Assembly (NCBI GenBank): GCA_001584585.1
Contig: LSYV01000029.1
Coordinates: forward strand, 56,391-120,390
DNA length: 64,000 bases
Source: Gonium pectorale
Lineage: Eukaryota > Chlorophyta > Chlorophyceae > Chlamydomonadales > Volvocaceae
Direction: 5' to 3'
Part shown: positions 37,701 to 48,499 of the stretch, one piece after another
How the letters are laid out: every line of letters begins with the position of its first letter
Position numbering within the stretch: position 1 is the first letter of the stretch
Notes under the pieces: model-generated
What the model saw: only the letters and a program-made list of their open reading frames with translations
Database searches by the model: none
Told to the model about the DNA's origin: nothing
Position numbers and translations under genes: made by a program

Positions 37701-38649
37701 TGAAAGAGCCCCTTGGGAGGCCGGGGAAGGGACGCCCGCGGGGTAAGTCAGTGAGATACTGTCGCGTGATGTTGGCAGCGTCAGAACCTTACCCATCGGC
37801 ATTCCCGCCCTAACGGCCATGCCGCCGCATCCGCTCTCTCCGGCCGGCCCCTTAACCCTCTCGTCGTCCCCGCCCCCACCCCGTGTCCGAGCCCCTCGCC
37901 CCGTGGCCCCCTCGCCCCGTGGCCCCCTCGCCCCGTGGCCCCCTCGCCCCGTGGCCCCCTCGCCGCCGCCCCAACCGCCGCTGCCCCCTCGCAGGGCAAG
38001 GTGGTCACTACCATCAGCCGCGGCCGCCTGGTATGGCACGAGGGCCGCCTGCGCGTGGAGCCCGGCAGCGGGCGCTTCGTGCCCCTGCCGTCCCACGGGC
38101 CTCTCTTCCAGGCGAGTGCCGTGCGTGGCCACGTGCGCGTCGCCAGCAGGGCAAGGGGGTGGGCTGGAGGGCGGGGCCAGGGAGGGATGGCGGCCGGGGT
38201 GCTTGGGGCCGTACGGTTGCAGCGCAGGCCGCTCGCCCGGGTGAGAATCGGGCAACGGGCGAAGCAAGCAGGTTGGGAGGAGAGGCTGCTTGCGGGTGTG
38301 CGGTGTATAGGCGTGAGGTAGAGGCTGGCTCTCGGGGGAGGGGGCGCGGCCGTCGCAGGCGCGGATGCTCTGGAGGCCGTGTGGAGCAGTTTGGGGATCC
38401 CCTCCAACGGTTGTCGGATGGCCAGGAGAACGCGGTACGGCCCTCAGATATCCCACAAAAGGCTTGTCCTGGTAACCTGCATCGCAGGGGACCGTACCGT
38501 CCGTATCGTCCACGGTGCAATGTCCCATCCCCTCTCCCCGACAGGGCATGGAGGAGCAGAGCAGGCGCGCCGCGACGTTCCCTTACGGCCCCACTCCGGT
38601 GCCGCGGGAGGGCAGCCAGCAGGCGTGCAGCGCCGCCGGGGCGCTGTGA
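31746..38649 (+). CDS. PYD2: Dihydropyrimidinase (5,6-dihydropyrimidine amidohydrolase)
   Basis: This enzyme opens dihydrouracil and dihydrothymine, the second step of pyrimidine breakdown. Fifteen exons chain with matching phases: 31746-31913, 32083-32172, 32629-32750, 33103-33199, 33433-33498, 33826-33894, 34428-34502, 34871-34909, 35044-35205, 35851-36015, 36445-36468, 36753-36888, 37400-37602, 37995-38111 and 38545-38649, about 545 residues, the usual length. Metal-site motifs are all present: DPHTHLD, the lysine of FFMAYK (carboxylated in the family), MVHAENGD, YVVHVMS and ATDHAVFN. The C-terminal part ([33 protein letters not shown]) is closest in memory to plant forms. The N-terminus has a hydrophobic stretch ([20 protein letters not shown]), so the product may enter the secretory pathway, as suggested for plant PYD2. 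Exon 11 is only 24 nt, and the last intron uses a GC donor. Confidence 0.93.
37891..37972. repeat. 15-bp tandem repeat in a dihydropyrimidinase intron
   Basis: About five units of CCCTCGCCCCGTGGC run almost into the acceptor of the exon at 37995 and may serve as an extended pyrimidine-rich tract. Confidence 0.8.
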
Positions 38650-41260
38650 GCCGAACCGACTCTGATGAAGGACATGTGGACATTGGCAGCCAGCAAGGGA
38701 GTGTACGGGGCCGCACGCTGATGAGGCGTTGTGATGCGTGGGCTACGGCCCAGGGCTCAGGGGGCTTCGCATGCTCGGGGCTGGCACCACCTTCTGGCGG
38801 ACACGGGCCCACACACAACCAAAGGCCCGGAAGCGGCGGCTCTGCGCAAAAAGCCATCTTACGCCTGCTCGTCCCGCCCCGGCCCGCCCGGGCAATTGCA
38901 TGCATCGGGGAGCAGGTGTGGGGTGCGTTGTCACGTCCAGGTCGACTTGTACGCAGCATGGGGACTGCTTGGACTGGGTGCGTGGCACGTTGGTCAGGGA
39001 GCGTTCGGCCTTGTGCCTTTGGTCGTGGCACCTTTGGCTGTGGTAGTGGTCACAGACACGTCGCTGGGTGGCTGGTTGCATGGCAGGGATCATGAGGCAT
39101 GTGCAGCGCCATGTGGCGCCGCAAGGCCGCACCACGGAACACGGATGGAGGGGCACGTGCTGTGGCCAGTGGCGTCCGCCCCACCCGGCACCGGTGAGGA
39201 GTGAGCGTGGTGGCGCATCATGCGCATCCAGGCGCCGGCAAGCTTGGTAGCTTGCTCTGGACATCCAGTGAGCTATCGGCGCCCAGTAGGTGCCAGATAG
39301 TGCCAGGTGCTGGCCGTCCTCGCATCATGAACATTGAGGAAGTGCAGCAAGGTAAGCACCCGTGAGCACGTTGCATCGCATCTGACCAGCTCGTGTTGCT
39401 GTTGTGGAGGTTGAGGAAGTGGAGCGCTGTGAAGCACCCGTCCGGCTTGACTGTCTGCTTCTGCGGGTGCTGTACGTCATTGTCGTCGCACGGATGATGC
39501 GTTCGTCGTGTGACCACGGCGGCTGACTGTGGTCCCGGGTCTGCCTCTGAAGTAGCGCCAGCGAGGTCGCCGTTGGTGGTCCATCTGGTCTGTGCGCGGA
39601 GCGGGCGGCAAATTGTCTGCGGTACGGGAGCCGGGCGCCCATGCGGCGGGTTCCGGTTCAGCACGCAGGCGTGAGTCCCCACTCCTCGGAATCTGTTTAC
39701 GCCAGTCGTCTGCGGGTATGCGGAGATGGGCCTTTGTCGCGCGGAGCGTCTGGCCAGGCGAGGTTACAGCGGTGGCGCGGCATTGAAGTGCACACGCCGT
39801 GCGTTTCTGGGCGCCCAGCAAGCTCGCCGCGCGACGGCACGGTTTTCGTGTGCGTGCATAAATGCAACAATGCACCGCCGGGGTGGAGCCTCGCCAATGC
39901 GAGCTCTTGTGCCCGCGAGCACACCGAATTGACAACAATCCCAACAATATAGGTCCTAGCCGCGCGTGGGCGACACCGCTCCACACGGTTGATCACCAAC
40001 GAATGAAGGCACACACCGACCATACCAGACATGCATGGATCAATGATGCGATGCACAGGTGGATTACCGTACCTGGACACCCGAAACGTCCACCAGCCAA
40101 ACATCAGTGCCACATGGGATCGATGTATGACCTGGGAGCCACAGACAAGTGCTCTTATGCAGCAATGTCCCTGGCTGATCCCAGCGCCCTTCCACGGCCT
40201 TGCTTGCGCACGCGGCAGCGGGCCTTAGGAGGGCAGATAATACTACAGACCCACGGGTCACGAGGGTCAGCCTGAATGCTGGTGTACACTGTGCAGGCAA
40301 GTGTGCTGTACATGCACGTGTCATCCTATTCAGGAACTGAATCATAATTCATGAATGAAACGCAACCTCCGCCGCAACGGTTGCTCGCCAAGGCGGAAAC
40401 AGGAATGCGGGCCTGCAGTACCTAACAGCTCTCTTCACGACCTTTCCCAGCGCTGCTCCTACCTGAAACACAGCGCAGTCTGATATCCCACCCTCCTGCA
40501 ATGGTTCCACAAGCCTGGCGTTCGGAGTCCGATCCGGGAGCCGACCACGGGTACAGGGTGCAACCCAATGACAGCAGCATACCCAGCCTAGAGCACGCTC
40601 GCAATCAATTTCTCAGTACCGGTATGCCATCCACTGCCTGCCCAAAGAAACATCAACCGGTTTCATACCTTTTCTTGCCGTCCATACAAATGCCCCGAGC
40701 CACGGCCTTGCAGCGTGGCACCCACGGACGGCCGACAGCCAGCCGGCGCGCTCTCATGCCAACCATAAGCTGTGGAGGGTCCTGCTCCACAGGACGTCGA
40801 GCACAATGACGTGCACCGCAGATTGGAGTGGAGAGGCGTTCAGCTGCAGCTCTCTGCCGCCCAAGAGCTTAAGTCACCAACTACCTTCGACAATGCCTCC
40901 TCCCCCGCTTACACCCTCCCCCTGTACATGCCAGCGCAGATGCTTCCACAGCGCCGCCGCAATCTGCACCGGGCGCATGTGTGGCTCTAGTTGGGTGCGA
41001 CGTCGCACCAACAAATGCTCAGGCCATATGGCATATGCCCTGTCCAGCGCCGCTCAGTAGTAGACAGCCTCCTGGGGAGGTGGCCGAATGAGCTTGCACC
41101 TGCCGTGGATAGGAACGAGGAGCCGGTCGGTTCGGTGCGTTTGGATCGAGCGGAAGGCGCCGCAGGCCCGCAGCAAACCAGGAGCCGTACCGCAGTATCG
41201 CATACATGCAGGTGCCAGGGACAGAGCTCGGTGGGAGCAAGGGCTCGCCGACATGGAGTC
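38650..41260. other. Intergenic region, no convincing gene
   Basis: This is the 3' flank of the dihydropyrimidinase gene followed by the 3' flank of the minus-strand gene that ends at 41261. Open frames are short and none shows family features. I did not find a clear plus-strand TGTAA for the dihydropyrimidinase gene. Confidence 0.4.
40909..40913 (-). terminator. TGTAA poly(A) signal, candidate
   Basis: TTACA on the plus strand, about 350 nt past the TGA at 41261-41263, is well placed as the poly(A) signal of the minus-strand gene above it. Confidence 0.45.
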
Positions 41261-44022
41261 TCAGCCCGCTATGGCGTGCGTGACGTAGTCAAGGATGGGG
41301 GCCATGCCGGCTACGTGTGTGTTTCCCAGGCTGGCAATGAGGCTTACCCTGCGGCTCAGGCTTCTTCGCCCTGGGCCGCTACGTATGCCTGTGGTCACCG
41401 ACTGCACCTCCGGCCTGAGCTACCCGCATTGCCCCGTAGCGGAGCTCACCCCGTAGCGGCACTAACGCGGCTTACCATGTCTCCTTGCACTCTCGCGAAG
41501 CCTTGCGGCCGTGAGAGGCTCCACCCGCGGGCACCAGTCCAGTCGCCGGCTGACCGCCGCTGCCGCCGCCACGCCGCCCAGCGCGCCCCCGCCCCTGTGC
41601 CTGCGGCTGCGGCTGCAAAAGCGGACGCCTGCTGCTGCCGCCCGCCTCCATGCTGCTGGGGACCAGTCCCCTGCTCGCCAGGCCCCGGCCCGCGACGCAC
41701 CCCACCAGCAACGCCGCCGCGCAGGATGCCACCAGGGCGGCGCGTGCGGCCCCCAGCGGGTGCGCCCTCCGCCCCCTGATCGTCGGGCCGCAGGCTGCAT
41801 TGGACGAACGCGGCGCCGCCCGGGCGCCCGCGGGGGAGTGCCCTGGCAGCGGCGAACGCTCCTCGGGCTTCAGCCCCGGCTGCGGCCACGGGGCCAGGCT
41901 GTGCGCGTCGCCCGAGGGCCTGCCCTCTGTGTCAGCGGGGCAGATCTCAATCTCCCCAAGCTGGGGTGGGCTGTCGCTGCCTTTGCCGCTGCCGTCAGGC
42001 ACATCGCGCGCATCCTGTAGATGCACCGTGGTGCCAAGCTGGCGCGTCCTATCCAAGCAGTCGCCATCGTGAGATTCTTGACGTGCTTCCCCGCCACCCG
42101 TGATGGTGGCTCGGGGGAGGATGCGGATCGCCACCAGTCCATCCACGCCGTCCAGCGCACCCATGCAGCCGCCAGCCCACGATGCAGGCGCCGCCGCCTC
42201 GACGGACGCAGCGCCTGTGCCCGCGCCACGGTCGTCCTTGCAGCTGCCGGCGTCAACGCTGTGGGATGGCGCCGCGGCTTCCCCGGAGCGAGTCTGATGT
42301 CCAAAAGTGCCGTCGGGGGACGGGGCAAGGTCTGGCGGTGCGCTGTGCCACCTGCTGCGAGGCAGGGTACAGGCGGTGTGGGCCTCAGCCGAGTCGGCCT
42401 GGTGTTGAGGAAGCGGCAGCGACGAAAGTTGCTCAGGCTCCAGTCCAGGCTGCGGCCACAACGTGAGGAGGCGCTTTTCTGAGGCCCCCGGAAGCGGCTC
42501 GTGTTGCAGTGCCGAGCCGGCGTCGCTGGGCTGGATCTGCTGCTCCTGTGGCGTCGAAGCAGATGGGGTTTGGGTCCGGCGCTGTTGCAGCCCGTCATGG
42601 GAGGAGTCCGCCGGGTTGGCTTGCTCGTCGGTAGGTGAAGCAATTGCGTCCGTTGCACCACCACCATTGCAGGTTAGGACCAGAGAAGCCGGGTCCCGCT
42701 CCTGTTCTAAAAGGCACTTGGGCTTGTACGTCGCGTGCGGGCCATGACAGGGGCTATCAGGGCCGTCCTGGCCCGCCCCCCTTATTTCCACACGGGATCC
42801 AAACTCGTCCAACTTGCATTTTTGCCCAGAAGCGTCGCTTTACTATTCTAATTTACTTTTATGGATGCCGCTGTGCTACAGCGCGTAGTGAACTTGGAAA
42901 GCCCGCGAAACGCGACCTTTCAGGAGTCCCTTGCATGCTGGTAGCACGATACCGCTCCAAGGGTTCCTGCATATGCACTGTGCTAACATTCAAGCTTCTG
43001 TGTTATTGTTGCTCTTATAGCCGCGAAGCAAGCAGCGTAGGCGACCCCACCTAGTGCCGCGGGTCGTTGCAAGCGAAACAGCCCGTTCCTGGGGACGTTC
43101 CCCACAGGAACCCACAGGACCGCTGTCTACTGGTGGTGTGAGGGTGCAATGTGTTCCCACACGTTCCCACCCCTTCCCTGCCCTCTGCACCCCTCCTGCC
43201 CCCTTACCTACATTGCTCTGTTTCATTTTGTGCATTGTAATAGGGGTTTGCAGGCCTTGGGAAACGACAGGAAGGACGTTCTCGGCAGCCCGCGCCTCAA
43301 AGGTCGTGTTTCGCGGGCTCTCCAAGTTCACTACGCACTGTAGCACAGCGGCTTNNNNNNNNNNNNNNNNNNNNCAAGCAGCGTAGGCGACCCCACCTAG
43401 TGCCGCGGGTCGTTGCAAGCGAAACAGCCCGTTCCTGGGGACGTTCCCCACAGGAACCCACAGGACCGCTGTCTACTGGTGGTGTGAGGGTGCAATGTGT
43501 TCCCACACGTTCCCACCCCTTCCCTGCCCTCTGCACCCCTCCTGCCCCCTTACCTACATTGCTCTGTTTCATTTTGTGCATTGTAATAGGGGTTTGCAGG
43601 CCTTGGGAAACGACAGGAAGGACGTTCTCGGCAGCCCGCGCCTCAAAGGTCGTGTTTCGCGGGCTCTCCAAGTTCACTACGCACTGTAGCACAGCGGCTT
43701 CCATAAAAGTAAATTAAAATAGCAAAGCGACGCTTCTGGGCAAAAGTGCAAGTTGGACGAGTTTGGATCGCGTGTGGAAATAAGGGGGGCGGTCCTGGCC
43801 GTTTCGCAGCACGACGACACGCGCAGTAGCGTCGGCTTGCAGGCTTGGCCCCGGGGGGCGCTTGTCTGGTACCGCGAACTGCTCATTCTCGTTGTCAGGT
43901 GTCGCGGTAGGGTAAGGGCTGCGTCGTTCCGTGTGCACGACCGTTGCCTGACAGGAGACTGAGTGCGCCTTGCGGCAGTCGCGCGGGCAGAAGCAATTGA
44001 AAACCAAACGTAATGGGCGCAT
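41261..44022 (-). CDS. Unrecognised Ser/Pro-rich protein with a membrane-like segment, split by a DNA transposon
   Basis: A minus-strand frame can start at ATG 44022 (MRPLRLVFNCF) and runs to a 9-bp target duplication at 43800-43792. It resumes in the same frame after the element at 42764, and continues to a GTAAGC donor after 41476. A second exon, 41330-41261, completes the split codon and ends LGNTHVAGMAPILDYVTHAI then AG and TGA. Without the element the reading is about 529 residues. The body is low-complexity, with two related WPQPGLEPEQ/WPQPGLKPEE segments, and a hydrophobic stretch (AALVASCAAALLVGCVAG) near the C-terminus. Function is unknown. An earlier exon is possible, because an acceptor-like CTGTCAG precedes residue ATVVHTERR near 43.95 kb. 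As it stands the allele is interrupted. Confidence 0.5.
42765..42773. repeat. Target-site duplication, left copy
   Basis: GTCCTGGCC directly abuts the left inverted repeat. In the host frame (minus strand) it encodes Gly-Gln-Asp. Confidence 0.85.
42774..42920 (+). repeat. Left terminal inverted repeat of the MULE
   Basis: 147 bp, matching the reverse complement of 43645-43791 with about eight substitutions and no gaps. Confidence 0.85.
43029..43354. repeat. 326-bp direct duplication, left of the gap
   Basis: It matches 43375-43700 with a constant offset of 346, and the same translated frames appear on both sides. It ends exactly at the first N. Confidence 0.92.
43355..43374. other. Assembly gap (20 N)
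   Basis: Twenty N bases inside the MULE. The flanks are copies of each other, so the gap probably marks two contig ends that were not merged. Confidence 0.98.
43375..43700. repeat. 326-bp direct duplication, right of the gap
   Basis: This copy starts exactly after the last N and matches 43029-43354. It is most simply an assembly artefact. Confidence 0.92.
43645..43791 (-). repeat. Right terminal inverted repeat of the MULE
   Basis: 147 bp, partner of 42774-42920. Its inner end also forms part of the sequence repeated on both sides of the N gap. Confidence 0.85.
43792..43800. repeat. Target-site duplication, right copy
   Basis: A second GTCCTGGCC directly abuts the right inverted repeat, again as Gly-Gln-Asp in the host frame. 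Confidence 0.85.
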
Positions 44023-44402
44023 TGCAAGGCCTACTGAGCCGAGTGACACGGGCTGTCAACGGGCGCCAAGTTCCTCAACTTGTTGAATGTGAGCAGTACA
44101 GGTGATCAGAATTGGCAGTGTCAAATACAGAGAAAGTGAAGTGGAACGTGCACCGTCGCGCGAGCCACGGCTACACATCTTCCGCCTTCCCTGCGTTTCG
44201 CGGCCACTGCTGCCGCTCTTCGGTGCCCATGCTTGATCCATGTATCCAGATCATTGCATTACTGTATGTATGGTAATCAGAAAGAGGTTTAGCGACGCAG
44301 TCGGTCCGACCGCGGTGTCGATTGCGGCCCAGGAAGGACGAGCGTGGGCTGGAATCGGTCCACAGTAAAAAAACTACAGTTAACGTAATCGCTACTGTGT
44401 AC

Positions 44403-44476
44403 ACGGAGAGGAGCGGCACCGTGGTGGGCGGCGCGCCCGTCGGGTCGCGCACCACTAGGGTGCCGCTCCTCTCCGT
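44403..44476. repeat. Inverted repeat (hairpin), 17-bp perfect arms
   Basis: ACGGAGAGGAGCGGCAC at 44403-44419 pairs with GTGCCGCTCCTCTCCGT at 44460-44476, and inner GTGGTG/CACCAC blocks extend the stem. The loop is GC-rich. It could be a fold-back element end or a transcribed hairpin. Confidence 0.85.
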
Positions 44477-44764
44477 TTACGACCAGCCCCGCGGGATGAT
44501 GGCGGGGAGCTCCATGGCCAGGTGCCGCCTTTGTTCCTTCTCCGCCGTCTCCTTCGTCACCTGGCGACCAGCGACGCCGCCGCGTGCTGCCGGCGCAGGG
44601 GCCTGCTGCGCCCGCCAGAAAAGGCCGTGATTTGCATGTCCAGGGAGGACATGGCGGTGCCTACCGGTACGGCGGGAGCAGGGCGGTGGAGCCTCAAAGG
44701 CGTAGTTCAGGATTCGAAGGCGGTTCTTGGCGGAGGCACCGCCGTCAGAGGGCGCCATGCGCAT
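44477..44764 (-). CDS. Putative exon, unknown
   Basis: A 95-codon frame from ATG 44764 (MRMAPSDGGASAKNRLRILN, then YAFEAPPP) reads through Ala/Arg-rich sequence to a stop at the edge of the 44403-44476 hairpin. It could be a 5' exon of the gene split by the MULE, or chance. No family was recognised. Confidence 0.2.
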   Translation of the reverse strand: MRMAPSDGGASAKNRLRILNYAFEAPPPCSRRTGRHRHVLPGHANHGLFWRAQQAPAPAARGGVAGRQVTKETAEKEQRRHLAMELPAIIPRGWS

Positions 44765-45163
44765 TGTTTTCTGGCCGTTGATTGGCGCGGCAAGGGATTA
44801 GTTCCCCCGTCACAGCACTGCGTCCCCGGGACCTACTTCGCCACTGTGCTACCAAGACGGGTACACGGTTCATCTTGCAAGTGTTGTTTGTCCTACATGC
44901 TTGCCTCGGGACTTCTGGGCTCCACTCGAGGCAAATCCGCCCAGAGCCGCAACGGCTGACCTCAACTCTGGAAGTGACCCTCGCTACAATGTGAACGTGC
45001 ATGATGTTTGAGCCCCATCAGTACGAAAAAGGAATTTCGCTGACGACGGATCGACCCACCGGACTGCTCCGAAACGCCCAACAGGATAGAATTCATTAAT
45101 TCAAGTCGAACCAAGCAAGCTCCGCCTCGACTTCCGCCTAGAGCGCTCGGGGCGTAACATCGA

Positions 45164-48100
45164 ATGGCTTCGTCCATTGCAAATCAAGAGGCGGAGCCTC
45201 CCCTGGCAGGGGCACTCTGCGGGGAACTCGCCCCCCAGACGGTGATTCGGCCGCGAGGAGCCTCCGAGGTCAACGCAGCAGTCCATGGGCGCGGGCGTGG
45301 AGGCTTCCACCCCGCGGCCGGGCCGGGCAGAGAAAGCAGTAGCGGAGGCGAAGCCGTCAGGTTCGCGTTGGCTGTTGTGGTGCATGAGGAGCGTTACGTC
45401 GCGGCCTTCGGTCAGCCGAGACCGGCGGGTGGCGCAGCCAGCGGTAGTGACCCACGGGTCGGCGACGTGGGCACGCCGAGCGGTGGGGCTCCGCCGCAGC
45501 CGCAATCGCAGGCGGCAGCTAATGCATCGCGTGCGCCGAACCACCTCCTGCCCAGCGACCCGGTCTTAACGTCGGCGTTCCAAGCGCACGGCGTCAGCCG
45601 GACAGAGAGTGCCTGGGCCAACGCTGCGGAGTTTGGGCGGGGAGTGACGCTGCTGCCTGCCGCCACGACACCCGGCTTCTGGGTGCGTGCCGCGGGTATT
45701 AATAGATGCCGTAAGGTATCATGATTCGCTGCCAAGAAGCTACTACTTGGCGCGCCTGTGAGACGAGCCTGCTGCAAAGTACTTGCATAAGCATGGGCTG
45801 CGAGGCAGGGGGAATTAACGGGCTCGCTCGCGGAGGTTCTATCCCTGCCATCTCAAGGGCCGATGCCCCCAACGGAACCCACAATGCCATTGAGTGCTGC
45901 ATTGGGACCGTCACAGCTACAGTTACAGTGACAGTTGCAGGGTGCCCGAGGCACATCGGACCGAATGCCAAGCGCTTTCATTACCGTTCAACATTCCTAC
46001 CGTACATCGCCTTACGTACCCGTGCATGGCACAAACCTAAGCGGGCTGCACATCTTTACCTCCGTATGCGGCACGCCCGTTTCATCCGCAGGTGAAGCTC
46101 GACGGCCAGCTGCGGCCGGTCATCGTCGCCTGTGCCAGAGGCCGACCGCCGCTCAGGGACGACCGCCCGCCCGGCCTGGATATCCTGCAGCTGTACGCCC
46201 TCGCTGATGCACAGCCCAACACCAACTGCAGCGGCGACCCCGATCCGCCGGCGGCCGGCGGCGGCGGCGCTGCCAGCTCGACCGACCCGGACCTCCCAGC
46301 CCTCATGCTCCGAAGCCTGGCCGGCTGCATGCAGCGCACACGGGCACGGCCGCCTGGCGGCCTCGCTCGCAGCCTCGCAGGCGCCCCCGCTGGCGGAGGA
46401 GGCGCTGCTGGCGCCACCACAACTATCACCACCAGCGCCGCTGCCGTCGCCACTGGCAGCGGCAGCACGGGCAGCGGCAGCGCTGGTGGCGCCGCAGGCT
46501 CGGGCTGCCGCTCTCCCGGCGGAGCGGCTCCCGCCCCAATCGCCGCCCACGCCATCAAGCTGAACGTCGGCTCGTGGCGCCAGTCGCCGCGGCTGACGCT
46601 CAAGGGCTACGTCAGCGTTCCCGAGTACCTGGCCCTCGTCGCCCGTAAGGGTCTCGCGGAGCAGGCGGGGCCGCTGGAGATGTACGAGACCCGCCACGCG
46701 TGAGTGTACGGCGCATGTGCGCGTACGGCGCTGCGCTGTACTGAGGGAGTCTAGGGGTGTTGCGCGACTATGGGCTGGGCATCACAAGGCGCGGGCCCCG
46801 GGGCCCGTGTCAACAATGTCGGTGGCGCACGGCGTGCAGATGCTGGCAGAACAGAAAGCTGCAACAGGGGAGCGACACGGCGCACGGCCTTTCCAGGCGC
46901 CCGGCGCCCGCAGACCGACCGCTCGCGAAGCTACACGACCTCGGCTCGTTTCTGCCGTAAGCGGTAGACTCACGGGTCCGTCCTTGCCGCCCATACCTTG
47001 TCCTTTCCTCGCCTGCTGCGCCCCACAGCTTCGAACTCCAGTGGCTGGGCTCGGAAGGCATCTCCCAGCTCATAGACAACAACCGGGAGGTCGCCTTGGC
47101 AGCCGCCGCCGGCGGTCGCGGCGGACTCCCACGCGGCCCCCCGCTGGGCGATCGACCCGGCGGTTCCTTGGGGTCGGGCGCCACGGCTGCTGCTGTTGTT
47201 GAGGTAGACCACGGCGCCAACGGTGGTTGTTCGACCTCGCTCCCGGCATACACGGCCGCCACTGCAGCGGCGGTGACGGCTGCGGCTGATGCGCCGGGAG
47301 GAGGCGGCGGCGAAAGCGCCCGCGATGTCCTGGCGCGATGCTTCTTCCCACTCAGCGACAGAGACCAGCCGGCGCCGGCGGGCGCCTCCGCCAGGCCCTC
47401 CTCGTCCCCGCCGGCAGCCGCTGCCCCACCGCCACTGTCGTCGCAGTCGCGATCGGAGGGTGTCGCGGCAGTGGAGGAGGTGGTCAAGGCGGGGGAGGAG
47501 GTGGTCAAGGCGGGGGAGGAGGCTGGCAGGATTGTTTGGTACGCCAGCCGCCATGCGCCGCTGCTGCTCGCAGTGCCGCGGTGCCGGCCGCTTAACGGCC
47601 TGACGGCGACAGAGGCGATGGCCGCGGCAACGGCCTTCGTGGAAAAGTACCACGAGCCGTCCAAGGCGAAGGACCCGGTGTACGGCTTCTGCCTGTACTT
47701 CCTGCCGCTGTATTCAAAGCAAGAGTTGCAGCCGCGGCAGCAGCAGCCGGCTGACAGGTCGTCGCTGCGGTGGCAGCAGCAGCCGCAGCCAACATCGGCG
47801 CTGTTGACAGCCGCGGCGGCACATCCGTCGCCGCCGCCGGGAATGCGGTTCCCGCAGCCAGTGGGGCGGGCCATGCCGCCACCGCCACCGCCGCCGCCGA
47901 GGCAGCAACAAGCGCGGTGCGCTCAGCGCCCAACGCCGCCACCGCCGGCGGCGATGCAGCAGGAGGAGCGGCAGCAGCCGCTGCGCCAAGGAGGAGCCCC
48001 GCCGACCGTGCGGGCACCGCTGCAGGTGAGCACTGCGGGCCGCGGCACACGGCGGCCGCCGGCGCCGGCCCCTCATCGCGTCAGCGTCGCGCCGCTACCG

Positions 48101-48499
48101 TCGTGGGCACAGCAGGAGCGCCCGCAGCTGCCGCAGCACGGTACGACGAGGCCGAACGGCTTGGCAACCCAGCCGCCGCCGCCACCGCGTCCACAGCCGC
48201 ATCCACCGTCACCGCCACCGCGGCCGTCACGACCACAGTCCAAGTCCGACGGCCGTCGCGCGTGGCCCCAAGCGCCATCCCGCAACGGGCAGGCGCAGGC
48301 ACAGGCCGCTGCGGAGCAACCGGCGCAGGCACAGCGCGCCCCGTTTGTGAGGTCCGGCAGGGACAGCGGTGCCGGAGGTGGTGGTGGCGGAGGCGGAGGC
48401 AGTGGTGGCCACAACAGAGGGGATCGCGACGGCGGAGGCCGCGGCAGCGGGAGGCCCGCTCCTGAGCCACGCGGTGAACAGGCGGTGCTGAACGAGTAG
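45164..48499 (+). CDS. Unrecognised low-complexity protein, about 876 residues
   Basis: Three exons fit in phase: 45164-45715, 46092-46699 and 47029-48499, ending in TAG. The start is the first ATG in the frame (MASSIANQEAEPPLAG). Ordered-looking segments are AIKLNVGSWRQSPRLTLKGY then VSVPEYLALVARKGLAEQ (end of exon 2), FELQWLGSEGISQLIDNNRE (start of exon 3) and GRIVWYASRHAPLLLAVPRC with FVEKYHEPSKAKDPVYGFCL then YFLPLYSKQEL. The rest is Ala/Gly-rich linker, a long Pro/Gln-rich region and a Gly/Arg-rich C-terminus (GGGGSGGHNRGDRDGGGRGS) of the type seen in RNA-binding or condensate-forming proteins. I could not assign a family. A nuclear RNA-related role is only a guess. Confidence 0.72.

Larger units (their letters stand above)
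42774..43791. mobile_element. Non-autonomous Mutator-like (MULE) DNA element with 147-bp inverted repeats
   Basis: The ends are CGCCCCCCTTATTTCCACAC and its reverse complement. The terminal inverted repeats, 42774-42920 and 43645-43791, differ at about eight positions by eye. A 9-bp direct repeat, GTCCTGGCC, flanks the element exactly (42765-42773 and 43792-43800). Long inverted repeats with 9-bp target duplications are typical of Mutator-type elements. No transposase frame is visible inside, so it would need a helper. The apparent length is inflated by an assembly duplication around an N gap; the true element is probably about 0.67 kb. Confidence 0.8.

Noticed and set aside
37891..37972. Regular repeat array resembling a CRISPR at first sight
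   Set aside because: Units are contiguous 15-mers without spacers, inside an intron of a eukaryotic gene.
37203..38549. 448-codon minus-strand open frame
   Set aside because: Antisense to well-supported dihydropyrimidinase exons, and rich in simple repeats.
40991..41779. 262-codon plus-strand open frame
   Set aside because: It overlaps the minus-strand two-exon gene whose splice phase and stop fit; its composition is Arg/Pro/Ala-rich without features.
43753..43962. Frame beginning MDEFGSRVEIRG, also readable from the left inverted repeat
   Set aside because: It comes from the MULE terminal repeat. The same peptide appears at both ends only because the ends are inverted copies, and it leads into the antisense of the host frame.
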